Below are positions 35,021 to 44,261 of a stretch of 64,000 nt of DNA, in pieces. Position numbers and translations under genes: made by a program. The stretch lies in contig NZ_CANLYI010000004.1 of NCBI RefSeq assembly GCF_947495255.1, positions 310,001 to 374,000 of the forward strand, given 5' to 3'. How positions within the stretch are numbered: the stretch's first letter is position 1; every line of letters starts with the position of its first letter. Under the pieces are notes generated by a model, which saw only the letters and a list, made by a program, of their open reading frames with translations, searched no databases and was not told the origin of the DNA. The stretch comes from an uncultured Winogradskyella sp. GTDB taxonomy: Bacteria; Bacteroidota; Bacteroidia; Flavobacteriales; Flavobacteriaceae.

Positions 35021-35058
35021 AAAAATCCGAAACAGTTTTTAATTGGCTTCGGATTTTT
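35021..35058 (-). terminator. terminator of the 24-codon ORF
   Basis: AAAAATCCGAA (35021-35031) and TTCGGATTTTT (35048-35058) form an 11-bp stem with T-runs on either strand. On the minus strand it starts 24 nt after the stop of the small ORF. Confidence 0.8.
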
Positions 35059-35082
35059 CATCTATAAATTTGAAAAGTTTAT

Positions 35083-35157
35083 CTAACGATAATCACGAAG
35101 CATCACAAAAGGAGGTATTCCTTCTGGACGGTTTTGATATGTTATAAATAAACTCAT
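35083..35157 (-). CDS. 24-residue small protein
   Basis: ATG at 35157, stop TAG at 35083, 24 residues beginning MSLFITYQNRPEGIPPF and ending MLRDYR. Support for it being real: a complete promoter (35204-35235), a translation leader AAAATTAGAAACT nearly equal to those of rtcB and slipin, and a dedicated terminator 24 nt after the stop. There is no signal peptide or long hydrophobic helix. Proline- and arginine-containing, it could be a regulator, a leader peptide or a structured small protein; I do not recognise a family. Confidence 0.5.
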   Translation of the reverse strand: MSLFITYQNRPEGIPPFVMLRDYR

Positions 35158-35203
35158 AGTTTCTAATTTTTAATTCAACTTCTGTTTTGGTTGAAATGCG
35201 ATG

Positions 35204-35235
35204 CAAATATTTGGCTTTTTTTTCGACTTTACAAA
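35204..35235 (-). promoter_or_regulatory. promoter of the small ORF
   Basis: On the minus strand TTTG (35235-35232) is followed after 20 nt by AATATTTG (35211-35204), a normal -33/-7 pair with the same -7 word as rtcB and the array. Unlike those, it has no TACGCA inverted repeat and keeps the -33 element. Confidence 0.6.
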
Positions 35236-35293
35236 ATTTATTTTTTCAATTCCTGAAAATTTAGACCCATAATACGAAGTATTATATTTTTTT

Positions 35294-35890
35294 TTAAAAA
35301 GCAAATAATTTTGATTTAAAAGTTGGTTTTCTGGTTTTGGGCAGCGTTTTTATGTGCTTGATTTCTTGATTTTTGTCAAGTAAATCTAAGAACAAAACTT
35401 CTTTTTTGTCGTCAATAGTTTTACAGTTTTTTAAGCTTTCTAAGACGATTTTTGCGTAGGTAACTGTTCTAGAATTTATTTCCTTTAGTGAGCCTTTTGT
35501 GTAATTTGTGTAGTCATAACCATCAAATGAAAAATATAAACTATAAAATTCTTCATATACCGTTGATTCTATTTCAAAATTAAAATCTTCAATAATGTTA
35601 AACACATATTTTTCTAAATGTTTTGCTGTATTTGAGTTCACAATTTTTCTGCAATTCACTTCAATTTTCATAACGGCTAAATGCTCTTCATTAAATAGAG
35701 TTGAAGCTATATATTTGAGGTCTTTTAGTGCAGTTTTTTTTCTGTAATTGATAGTTATAACTTCAAATATTAGTGAGTTTTCTTTTAAATTTTCATTTAA
35801 TAAATCTGACTTATATAACCATGTTTCAAATTCTTCAATGGTAATATCATTGACTAAGACTTCGAATATTTTCAACTTTAAAGTTTCCAT
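35294..35890 (-). CDS. uncharacterised protein under the RNA-repair operator
   Basis: The frame is open to 35908, but the -7 box lies at 35909-35906, so the ATG at 35890 (METLKLKIFEVL) is the start, giving 198 residues. The protein is cytoplasmic by appearance, mixed alpha/beta, acidic in the middle and basic at the end (KTLPKTRKPTFKSKLFAF). Its N-terminus (about 1-60) has the feel of small immunity-type or regulatory proteins but no family is recognised. Because its promoter carries the same operator as rtcB and the tRNA-like array with the same 13-nt spacing, it is a good candidate for an unknown RNA-repair component. Confidence 0.7.
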   Translation of the reverse strand: METLKLKIFEVLVNDITIEEFETWLYKSDLLNENLKENSLIFEVITINYRKKTALKDLKYIASTLFNEEHLAVMKIEVNCRKIVNSNTAKHLEKYVFNIIEDFNFEIESTVYEEFYSLYFSFDGYDYTNYTKGSLKEINSRTVTYAKIVLESLKNCKTIDDKKEVLFLDLLDKNQEIKHIKTLPKTRKPTFKSKLFAF

Positions 35891-35905
35891 TTTATTAATT
35901 TTAAT

Positions 35906-35941
35906 CAAATGTCTTTAGATGTTGCGCAATCTTTTTGCGTA
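35906..35941 (-). promoter_or_regulatory. third copy of the RNA-repair operator promoter
   Basis: Minus-strand order: TACGCA (35941-35936), 7 nt, TGCGCA (35928-35923), 13 nt, TTTG (35909-35906), only about 15 nt before the ATG at 35890. A continuous 24-nt stretch here is identical to the one at 34297-34320. The rest of the gap to 36057 has nothing further that I recognise. Confidence 0.78.
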
Positions 35942-36056
35942 GTGTTTTTTTTGTTTTAAATTAGACAAGGCGTTATTATAAAATATAAGTTGTTTTACTC
36001 AGGCATTAAAGTTGTGGTGTATGTAGTGATTTAAGTTTTAAACCCTCATCAATGAT

Positions 36057-38360
36057 ATGAAATACATTTTATGTTTTAGCCTTTTATTTTTATGTAGTTT
36101 TCAATGTATAAATGCACAATTAAAAACATCAGATAAAGAAAAATTATCAGAGATTTTAACGGAAAAAATTAATGAATTAAGAAAAGCAAAAGGGAAACAT
36201 CCACTTAAAAGAAATCCTGATTTAGCCAAAGCAGCACAATTACATACTGATTATATGGTAAGCCGTAATTCGCTTAATCATGTGGAGTATAATACTGATT
36301 TTCCCAACCCAAAAGAGCGCGTTTTTCATTACAACAAGTCATTCACTAATATTGGAGAAAACATTCTTTATACAAGACCTAAAAAACTACCATTTAGTAA
36401 AGCTGAATTAGAACGATTGGCGTACGAAATGTTCAAGTCTTGGCGTAATTCGCCTGGTCATTATGCCAATATGATTTCGGATTCATTTTACTATGCCGAT
36501 TTTGGATTTGGCTATCATACAACTACTAAACGTGTTTTTGCGACACATGTTTTTTGTAAAAAAGGTTATATAATTGATGGTCAACTTTCTGATAATGCAT
36601 TTGCTGTTCAGAGCACTGATGCTACTTGCGACGACCTTGTAGGGAATAAAAGTAATATTATAATAAACATTGGTAATGGATTAACAATTATTAATAATGA
36701 AGTGATAATGGGTTATCATAGTGCTGATAATCTTCATGAAATTATTGAAAATAAAAATGATGGTTTCGCTATAGATTTAATAGATAGAAATCAATTGATG
36801 TGTGGCCAAGAAAATAGACTAGATGCTTCCGATATTTACGAAGGTGTAATGTTAAAACCTGTTTATAGAGATGAATTATTTGCGAATAACACAGCAGAAA
36901 ACCCAAAAAGGATAATTGTATCTCTAGGAGAAATTCCGGAACATCTTAGAGGTAAAACACTCAGTGCAAATATTATTTTAATTAAAGACGGAAAAAAATG
37001 TAGTTACAACGTTCCTTGTCATATACCAAGCAAAAGGTATGAGTTAAGAGATATTAAACCAGAGATTTACACACCTAAAATTGCGTTAAAAACGAAGGGT
37101 GTAAATGGAATTTATGAAGTGAGTTTTGATTTTAAAAGCGGAAAAATTATTCCGGTTACAAATCCAATGCTTGAGATTGAACCTGAGCAGATTCATTCAA
37201 TAGACATAAAGAGTTATACCTCTGTAGATGGTAATTCAAAAACGAACAACATGCTTCACAGTAAACGTGCAGATTATATAAAGAACTTTTTACAAGACAA
37301 ACTAAATATTAAACCTGAAGCCTTTAAGATTGATGCCAAAGAAAATTGGGAATTATGTTATTACCAAACCGAATTATTGGGATTAGAAAATACTTTAGGT
37401 AACGATAAACCTAAAATAAAACGATACTTAGCTGATAATAAAAATGAATTCTGGAAAGAAGCACTCAGCTTACAACGACGTTCTAAAGCAATTATTTACC
37501 TCAATGGAAATTGGAAAATAGACGACCCATTAGTGCTACATTATAACTTAGTAGATGCCATATTAAATGAAAACTATGATTTAGTAAATAAAGTATTGGC
37601 AGAGATGTATTTAAAGGAGGAAAGCAATCTTTTTTTAAATGAAGAATTTGTATTAGATAATTTATTTGATGAACCAGAATTGGTGCAAAATGTATCAGCA
37701 TTACTATTAAAGAACGTATACTTTTATTCCTTAGATAATATTGTGTTTTTTGTTAGAAATTGGTTGTCTAAACCTGAGTTATTATCTGAGGCTGCTCAAA
37801 AAAATCTACTTAATCTTTACGCAATAACCTCGAGACGATTACTAAGTGATTGGGATACTAATTTAGATGATTTTTCTAAAGTTATGCATCCTGAAAAGGT
37901 AGAACCTTTATTTGAAAGTTATAAAAATGAAGACAAAGTAAATCCTTTGTTTTTGAACTACCATATGGCTAGTATTCAGTATTATGCTCAAATAAACTTT
38001 AGTTCAAAAATTGAAGAATCCTTCAAGTTCATTACAGATTATTTTAGAAGTCAAGCGCAAAATATTGAAGATGAAACAGACTTAAGTTTGTTCTTCAACA
38101 GATGGAGTATGTATCATTTAACTATTAATAATCTTGCAGAAAGATTTGACAATAACAAATTAGATGAAAGCTCAGCTTTTGTATTTGTAAAAACATTTGT
38201 TGCTTATCAAAATGACTCTGATGAAAGCTTGTTAGTAAGGGTTCATAAACGAGCCATTAAATTTAATAAAGAAAGATGGTGTAAATGGATAGATAAAGAT
38301 TTTCAGAATTTAAGAAAAGATGGAGTTAAAAATCTGTATTGTAATACATGTAATCAATAA
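36057..38360 (+). CDS. exported CAP/SCP-domain protein
   Basis: A 767-residue protein with a signal peptide (about 1-20, ending QCINAQ) and a CAP domain (about 25-165) showing LHTDYMVSRNSLNH, IGENILY and SWRNSPGHYANM, the usual histidine/glutamate cavity residues. The long C-terminal part (about 190-767) has no family I recognise; it includes a segment SYTSVDGNSKTNNMLHSKRAD similar to OmpA-like peptidoglycan-binding folds. It ends 2 nt before the WYL regulator gene, so the two are co-transcribed. CAP proteins are usually secreted; the role is unknown. Confidence 0.75.
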   Translation: MKYILCFSLLFLCSFQCINAQLKTSDKEKLSEILTEKINELRKAKGKHPLKRNPDLAKAAQLHTDYMVSRNSLNHVEYNTDFPNPKERVFHYNKSFTNIGENILYTRPKKLPFSKAELERLAYEMFKSWRNSPGHYANMISDSFYYADFGFGYHTTTKRVFATHVFCKKGYIIDGQLSDNAFAVQSTDATCDDLVGNKSNIIINIGNGLTIINNEVIMGYHSADNLHEIIENKNDGFAIDLIDRNQLMCGQENRLDASDIYEGVMLKPVYRDELFANNTAENPKRIIVSLGEIPEHLRGKTLSANIILIKDGKKCSYNVPCHIPSKRYELRDIKPEIYTPKIALKTKGVNGIYEVSFDFKSGKIIPVTNPMLEIEPEQIHSIDIKSYTSVDGNSKTNNMLHSKRADYIKNFLQDKLNIKPEAFKIDAKENWELCYYQTELLGLENTLGNDKPKIKRYLADNKNEFWKEALSLQRRSKAIIYLNGNWKIDDPLVLHYNLVDAILNENYDLVNKVLAEMYLKEESNLFLNEEFVLDNLFDEPELVQNVSALLLKNVYFYSLDNIVFFVRNWLSKPELLSEAAQKNLLNLYAITSRRLLSDWDTNLDDFSKVMHPEKVEPLFESYKNEDKVNPLFLNYHMASIQYYAQINFSSKIEESFKFITDYFRSQAQNIEDETDLSLFFNRWSMYHLTINNLAERFDNNKLDESSAFVFVKTFVAYQNDSDESLLVRVHKRAIKFNKERWCKWIDKDFQNLRKDGVKNLYCNTCNQ

Positions 38361-38362
38361 TT

Positions 38363-39373
38363 ATGGCAGTAAATAAAAACGCATTAATAAGATATAAAAC
38401 CATTGATATATGTCTTCAGAATCAGTTTAGACAATGGACGCTTAACGACTTAATTGAAGCGGTTTCAGATGCTTTACACGAATACGAAGGCAAAGATATT
38501 GATGTCAGTAAAAGAACTGTTCAGTTAGATATACAAATGATGCGAAGTGACAAGTTAGGTTACAATGCTCCCATTGTAGTTTATGACCGTAAGTTTTATA
38601 AATATGAAGATGCTGATTATAGTATTATTAATATTCCTGTAACAGATAAGGATATTAAAGTAATGAATGAGGCAATTCAGTTACTGAGACAGTTCAAAGA
38701 TTTTTCGTTATTTAAAGAAATGGATGGTGTTTTACAACGTTTAGAAGACTCGGTAAATTCATCACAGAAAGACAAACGAGCCATTATTCATTTAGATAAA
38801 AATGAACAGCTAAAAGGGCTTGAATTTATCGATGTTTTATACGATGCTATTCAAACTAAAAAGGTGATTGAAGTATCTTATCAATCTTTTAAAGCTCGTA
38901 ATGCTAATGTGCAGAAAGTTCATCCACAATTACTAAAAGAATTTAATAATCGATGGTTTTTATTAGCAAGTCAAAAAGGAAAATTTATCACTTTGGCTTT
39001 AGACAGAATGACTGAAATTGTAATGCTTGAAAATGAAAATTATGAGGATTTTCAAATTGATGGTGATGTGTATTACAGAGACGTTGTTGGTGTTACAGTT
39101 TCAAATTCTAGAGCAGAACGCATTCAGTTTAAAATAGACAATAAAAACGCTCCTTACGTCATTACAAAGCCTTTTCATGCATCACAACGTATCATTGAAA
39201 GAACAAACAATGGTGTGATTTTCAATATTTTTGTGCAAATTAATTTTGAATTGGAACGCTTAATTTTAGGATTTGGTGATAGTATTGAAGTTTTAAAACC
39301 TTTAAAACTGAGGAATAGAATGCTTAAAAAATTGAAAACTTCAGTAAGAAATTATGAGGAAATTGAAAATTGA
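38363..39373 (+). CDS. WYL-domain transcriptional regulator
   Basis: A 336-residue protein with an N-terminal winged helix-turn-helix (about 1-85, VSKRTVQLDIQMMRSD) and a WYL domain (about 165-240) seen in IEVSYQSFKARNANVQKVHPQLLKEFNNRWFLLAS. WYL regulators bind nucleic-acid-derived or other ligands and control stress and defence genes in several systems. The gene is the only transcription factor close to the RNA-repair operators, so it is a candidate to bind TACGCA-N7-TGCGYA; this is inference. The 3' end overlaps the convergent ABC gene by 22 nt. Confidence 0.88.
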   Translation: MAVNKNALIRYKTIDICLQNQFRQWTLNDLIEAVSDALHEYEGKDIDVSKRTVQLDIQMMRSDKLGYNAPIVVYDRKFYKYEDADYSIINIPVTDKDIKVMNEAIQLLRQFKDFSLFKEMDGVLQRLEDSVNSSQKDKRAIIHLDKNEQLKGLEFIDVLYDAIQTKKVIEVSYQSFKARNANVQKVHPQLLKEFNNRWFLLASQKGKFITLALDRMTEIVMLENENYEDFQIDGDVYYRDVVGVTVSNSRAERIQFKIDNKNAPYVITKPFHASQRIIERTNNGVIFNIFVQINFELERLILGFGDSIEVLKPLKLRNRMLKKLKTSVRNYEEIEN

Positions 39374-40266
39374 ATTTCTTCATCTTTTTTTAACTCTGAG
39401 TCGTGCTCAATAAAAAGAGATTCCGAATTATATTCAGCCTCAATCAACCAAGAGTTTCCATTAAAATAAGACGTTTTAACCACAGCTTTTAAATCGGATT
39501 GTGCTACAATTTTAATTTGATTGGCATATACAATTCCAAAAGGTTCAATGACATTAAACTCTCCAAAAAACGAGGCTATTAGAGGTGTTTTTGGGTTATG
39601 GTAAATGTATTGTGGTGTGTCTTTTTCTATGATTTTAGAATCATGAATTACTAATAGTTGGTCTGCAAAACCAAGGACATCATTTTTGTCGTGTGTGGCA
39701 ACAACACAGGCAATATTGTTTTCTTTTAGATATTTAAAAACACTTCGTCTTAGTGATTGTTTTTTAAAATTATCTATATGACTAAAAGGTTCGTCTAGTA
39801 AAAGAATTTCGGGTTGTTTGGCTAAGGCTCTCGCGATAGCTACGCGCTGTTTTTGCCCTCCACTTAGTAATTTTACTTTGGTGTTGGCAAAGGCTTCCAA
39901 TTCTACAACTTTTATAAGTTCTTCTGTTCGTTTTTGTTTTTCTTCAGGATAAAAGCGAGACAGGTATTTGCCTATATTTTCTTCAACCGTAATGAAAGGC
40001 ATAAGGTCAAATTCTTGGGTCACGTATTTCATAAAATCGTAACCAATTACAAGATTATGTTTAGGTCCTAAGATTTCTTCATCTTTCCAAAAAATATGAC
40101 CTTGTTTTAAATCGTATTCGCCATAAATTAATTTTAAAAGAGTGCTTTTTCCTGAGCCACTTTCGCCAATAATCGCTAGATTTTCTCCTGCTTCAACATT
40201 AAAGTCAATAGCCTTTAAAACCTTAGTTTTTGAATATCCAAAAGAGACGTTTTCTACCTTTAACAT
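39352..40266 (-). CDS. ABC transporter ATP-binding protein
   Basis: The frame reaches 40305, but the ATG at 40266 (MLKVENVSFGYS) starts the ABC domain properly, giving 304 residues. Walker A GESGSGKST, signature LSGGQKQR, Walker B ILLLDEP and the H-loop VVATHDKND are all intact. The C-terminal 80 residues resemble the TOBE-type domain of PotA/MalK-like importers (PFGIVYANQIKIVAQSDLKA). No permease gene is adjacent, so the substrate is unknown. Confidence 0.88.
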   Translation of the reverse strand: MLKVENVSFGYSKTKVLKAIDFNVEAGENLAIIGESGSGKSTLLKLIYGEYDLKQGHIFWKDEEILGPKHNLVIGYDFMKYVTQEFDLMPFITVEENIGKYLSRFYPEEKQKRTEELIKVVELEAFANTKVKLLSGGQKQRVAIARALAKQPEILLLDEPFSHIDNFKKQSLRRSVFKYLKENNIACVVATHDKNDVLGFADQLLVIHDSKIIEKDTPQYIYHNPKTPLIASFFGEFNVIEPFGIVYANQIKIVAQSDLKAVVKTSYFNGNSWLIEAEYNSESLFIEHDSELKKDEEIQFSISS

Positions 40267-40333
40267 AATGCAAAAATAACACAAAAAAACCGCTTGGTTT
40301 CTCAAACGGTTTTCAAAAAAATATGGTTATAAA

Positions 40334-42808
40334 TTATTTCTTTATGAACTTTCGTTTCATCGTTTTTCCTTCAGATTCTAATCTTAAAAAGTAAATTCCA
40401 GTTGTTAAACTTGAAACATCAACACTATTAGATTCTAATTTTAAATTAAGAACACGTTTTCCATTAATATCAAAAACCGTTGCTATTTTATTGATAACGT
40501 CTGCTGAGGTTTTAATTGTTAATTCATCTTCAACTGGATTAGGGAAGATTGTAAGGTCTACTAAAGTGTTGTCTGTAACAGTTAATGCAGAGCCTTCAGT
40601 AATATTATGTGTAGTGTCTATTGCTGGATTTTCTATATAGTCTATAGTGCCAGATGGCCAATAAATGGTTAAACTATTAATTGAATTTTCAGTACCAATA
40701 CCGAAATGAGCAGTTAGAGAACTCATAAACTCAAATCCTTCACCACTTCTAACATCTCTAATTTGTGTGCCTGATGGTGTTTCTATTTCTATTCTTGCTC
40801 CAATACCATTGATGTTACTGCTTGTTCCAATGGTGTTTATTTTAATCCAATGATTTGCATTAGTATTATTGAGGTAAATATTACCACTTCTAAAAACATC
40901 TAAAAAACCATCGTTATTGGTATCACCAATTGCACCACTTGGTGGCATATTTGTTGAGAAATTTGTGAATGTAAAATCACCATTATTAAACAGAATATCA
41001 CCATTAGAAAGCACATCAATAAAACCGTCATTATTAAAATCTGCTGGTGCATTTTCTATTCCCATTGAAGCTGCTCCTACTCCTGATCCAGAAGTAACAT
41101 CTGTAAAAGTGCCATCACCATTGTTTTGCATTAATTTAGAAAGTCCGTTAGAACTACTACTTGCGCCAACGTAAACATCCATATCACCATCGTTATCAAA
41201 ATCTGCCCAAGCTGAAGACCAGGTTTGTACGTTATCTCCTAAATTAGAAGAATTATTGTGTCCTGCACTTGGGTAATTTGTATTGTACCAGCCATTACTG
41301 TCTGCAACATTAGTAAATACACCATTACCATCGTTTCTCCATAATTCGTTAGTACTAATAGTTGTTGAACCACCTCTGCATTTTGCGATAAATAAATCCA
41401 TATCTCTATCGTTATCAAAATCTATCCAAACAGTTCCATAGTTTCCACCTCCAGGCGTTAGTCCTAACCCATTTGGCACAACACCAGCACTTTCACCTTG
41501 ATAAAAAGTTAAATTACCAGAACCATCATTAATATAATAAACGTTAGCTTCAACATCATGACAAACAAAAGCATCTAAATGACCGTCGTTATTAATGTCC
41601 ACAAAGTTTGAACGTTGAGAAAATACATAGTCGGAACCTGAAATTTCAGAATAAGCTGTACCTGTGCTATTAGCTTGCATAAATGTTACTCCACCATAAC
41701 CACCATATAATAAATCATTATATCCATTTCTATCAAAGTCACCAGCTGCTAAGCTCCAATTTGGTGCAAAATCTGCTTGTGATGTCGCAATATTTGCAAC
41801 ATTAAAACCACCTGAAGCGGATTGATAATGCACATTAATATTGTCAGCACTTACAGAGACAACATCATCTAAATAGTCACCATTTAAATCAACAAGTGCA
41901 ATGTCGTATGTTCCAGTTGTATTAATAGGGTTTGTTGTAAATGTTATTGGAAAGCTAGATGTATCAATACCTGTTGTAAAGTTTTGGCATTCCCAACCGC
42001 TAAAACCTTCAACATTACAATCCACTCTAACGCAGACTATATAGTCTGTTTCAGGTAATAAGTTGGTAATAACGTATGGATTGCTGGTTGTTGGGTCTCC
42101 AGAAGCAGGAACCGTTTCTGTAGCAAGGTAAACAGCTACCTCCCAATTTGTTTCTGTACCGTCTGAAACCCAGTTAACAAGGGCAGTTGTATCTGTAACG
42201 TTACTTACAGCTATTGAGCTAACATTAGGACAAGCAGGAGGAATTGAAGATATGATGGCTACAGAATTAATACAAAATCCCCAACCAAATGAATTATTGT
42301 CATTATATAAAATACGATATTTAAAACCTGTTAATTGTGCGTTAGAAAAAGAGGATATATCTAATCCACTGCTTATAAAAGTGGTTGGTATATCATTACA
42401 AAAACCAACGGTCGTACTTGAATTTTCTGTAAGCGGATTTCCCCAATCGTCCCATTCATTTGTGGTGTCATTCCAATATTGAAGATGTAAGGATTCATTT
42501 TGGTAAATATTAAGACCATACTGAAAGCTTACCGTTAATTCTGTTTCATTAGCACCAAAAGCAGCACTTAAATCAATTATAGGAGATTCTGCTGCTACAG
42601 TATTAACGGAAGCACCACCAGCAAGGTTATCATCAAATGAAAATGAACTACTACTTGATGTAGGATCTTCCAAGAGATAGGTTGCATTATAAGTTCCAGA
42701 AAGGGTCCATTGATTGTTTGGCCAATTGGCTGGCTGATTTAGTTGTTGAGCGTAGCTATAAGCGCAAAACAGGCTTAATAAAAGTGTAGATAGTAGAAGT
42801 TTTTTCAT
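40334..42808 (-). CDS. type IX-secreted FG-GAP/VCBS repeat protein with ASPIC/UnbV-like domain
   Basis: An 824-residue surface protein. A signal peptide (about 1-20), a jelly-roll-like region, a fibronectin type III domain (near SSIAVSNVTDTTALVNW), then FG-GAP/VCBS repeats with calcium-type loops such as DFDNDGDMDVYVG, a CRTAC1-like ASPIC/UnbV segment (INGIGARIEIETPSGTQIRDV) and a C-terminal sorting domain (IFPNPVEDELTI ... GIYFLRLESEG). It should be exported by the type IX system. It is 10 nt from the diheme cytochrome gene on the same strand, so the two are probably co-expressed. Confidence 0.88.
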   Translation of the reverse strand: MKKLLLSTLLLSLFCAYSYAQQLNQPANWPNNQWTLSGTYNATYLLEDPTSSSSSFSFDDNLAGGASVNTVAAESPIIDLSAAFGANETELTVSFQYGLNIYQNESLHLQYWNDTTNEWDDWGNPLTENSSTTVGFCNDIPTTFISSGLDISSFSNAQLTGFKYRILYNDNNSFGWGFCINSVAIISSIPPACPNVSSIAVSNVTDTTALVNWVSDGTETNWEVAVYLATETVPASGDPTTSNPYVITNLLPETDYIVCVRVDCNVEGFSGWECQNFTTGIDTSSFPITFTTNPINTTGTYDIALVDLNGDYLDDVVSVSADNINVHYQSASGGFNVANIATSQADFAPNWSLAAGDFDRNGYNDLLYGGYGGVTFMQANSTGTAYSEISGSDYVFSQRSNFVDINNDGHLDAFVCHDVEANVYYINDGSGNLTFYQGESAGVVPNGLGLTPGGGNYGTVWIDFDNDRDMDLFIAKCRGGSTTISTNELWRNDGNGVFTNVADSNGWYNTNYPSAGHNNSSNLGDNVQTWSSAWADFDNDGDMDVYVGASSSSNGLSKLMQNNGDGTFTDVTSGSGVGAASMGIENAPADFNNDGFIDVLSNGDILFNNGDFTFTNFSTNMPPSGAIGDTNNDGFLDVFRSGNIYLNNTNANHWIKINTIGTSSNINGIGARIEIETPSGTQIRDVRSGEGFEFMSSLTAHFGIGTENSINSLTIYWPSGTIDYIENPAIDTTHNITEGSALTVTDNTLVDLTIFPNPVEDELTIKTSADVINKIATVFDINGKRVLNLKLESNSVDVSSLTTGIYFLRLESEGKTMKRKFIKK

Positions 42809-42818
42809 ATTGGTTGGT

Positions 42819-44180
42819 TTAGTTACAGTCTGTATTTAAGGAGTTAATCCATTCTTCAATTAATTGAACACCTTCAACATGCACAATGGTTCTTGCCATT
42901 AATGGCATTCTGTTTGAAGGTTCAATAGAGCTTAATCTGTAGTACAATACAGAATTTCTAGCATCACCTGGTTCTATAATATGGCCAAGGTCAAAACCAA
43001 GGTCTGTGTCTGCATCAACGCATACGCCTAAGTTAGTTAAGTTTTGTGTATCTGTAAAATCTAGTCGTAAAGGTCTATAAGCGCAATGCGTTTCTTCTGA
43101 GTGGCAATGTGCACAATTAATATCTACATAGGCTCTTACTCTACGTTCTAAAGTTTCACTAGTGTCATTATAATCTGGTAATTGAGCTATAGTATTAGGA
43201 AGTGTGTTTTCTAAATAACCTATATCTACTAACTTGTTTAATTGGTTAGATGAGCCTTCGTTATAATTGTAAATTAAATTTAAGTTTCTGGGTTTAGGAC
43301 CAATAGGTTTTGGTGTTTCCATTACTTTGTGACACGTGTGGCATTCTGCTCCAGAAGGTATTCTGTATTGAACAGTTTTTACTTCACCTGCTTGTTGCCA
43401 TTGCATATCTACGTAGCTTCCATCCATATCTAAAGTAGCCTCGGTTTGTTCACTATTCCATGCGTAATTAGCAAAAATCCAACCCTCTTCCTTTTTGATT
43501 AGTAATCTTGTTTCTAGATTTTTAGTTTCGTTTTCTGGTAATACGTTATCATAATAAAAGCTTTTTATTAAAATTGTACCCACCGGAAAGTCTAAATTTT
43601 CGCCATCATTTACAAAAGTCGCTTTACTATTATTTGGCATCCAAACAAAACGCTTTTTATTAGCATAATCACTAAATAAAGTTGAATTTAAAGTATATGG
43701 CATTACCCCAAACGTAGGTTCTAGATTTTTTAATTCGTTTTCAAATAATTGATAATCTGAAAGCGATTGATATGGCATTTCATCTAAATTAAAAACTACA
43801 TTTGAATTCGTAGAAATAGTAACTGTAACTGTTTCTGTTTCGCAATCGCCTGACGAATTACAAATTATATATTCAAAAGTATCGACTCCAATTTCATTAG
43901 CATTTGTTATATACTTTATAACGTCATCACTAATATCATTAGGTGTATTATTTACATCCAATAAGGAAGCACTTCCTTTTGTAGGATTGCTAAACGTTAC
44001 CTCTCCATTTGAAGGAATATTGGTGTCATTTGAAAAAATGAAAACTTCAATCTCAGAATTCTGGCTTATAATAACAGAATCTGGATTAGTTTCAATAACA
44101 AGAGGCGTTAAGCCATCATCTTTACCACAAGAAAATAGAAATAGAGTAATAAATAAAAATAGAAAGTAGTTTTTTTTCAT
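42819..44180 (-). CDS. diheme c-type cytochrome lipoprotein (SO2930-like)
   Basis: A 453-residue lipoprotein (lipobox LFLFSC). Residues about 25-125 form a cadherin/Ig-like domain, and the rest matches the SO2930-type diheme family: one haem motif ECHTCHK near residue 278 and a second CAHCH near 355, followed by CAYRPLRLDF. It could carry electrons at the cell surface. It is co-oriented with the FG-GAP protein, a frequent neighbour of such cytochromes, but the donor and acceptor are unknown. Confidence 0.85.
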   Translation of the reverse strand: MKKNYFLFLFITLFLFSCGKDDGLTPLVIETNPDSVIISQNSEIEVFIFSNDTNIPSNGEVTFSNPTKGSASLLDVNNTPNDISDDVIKYITNANEIGVDTFEYIICNSSGDCETETVTVTISTNSNVVFNLDEMPYQSLSDYQLFENELKNLEPTFGVMPYTLNSTLFSDYANKKRFVWMPNNSKATFVNDGENLDFPVGTILIKSFYYDNVLPENETKNLETRLLIKKEEGWIFANYAWNSEQTEATLDMDGSYVDMQWQQAGEVKTVQYRIPSGAECHTCHKVMETPKPIGPKPRNLNLIYNYNEGSSNQLNKLVDIGYLENTLPNTIAQLPDYNDTSETLERRVRAYVDINCAHCHSEETHCAYRPLRLDFTDTQNLTNLGVCVDADTDLGFDLGHIIEPGDARNSVLYYRLSSIEPSNRMPLMARTIVHVEGVQLIEEWINSLNTDCN

Positions 44181-44261
44181 AAGCTACTGTTATACAACAT
44201 AAATAAGACAGTTGAATACTTAAAAACCCTACCTTAAAAATGATTCTTCACCGATATGAAA

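Noticed and set aside
35891..35908. Longer start for the 35.3-kb gene.
   Set aside because: It would lie on top of the TTTG of the -7 box.
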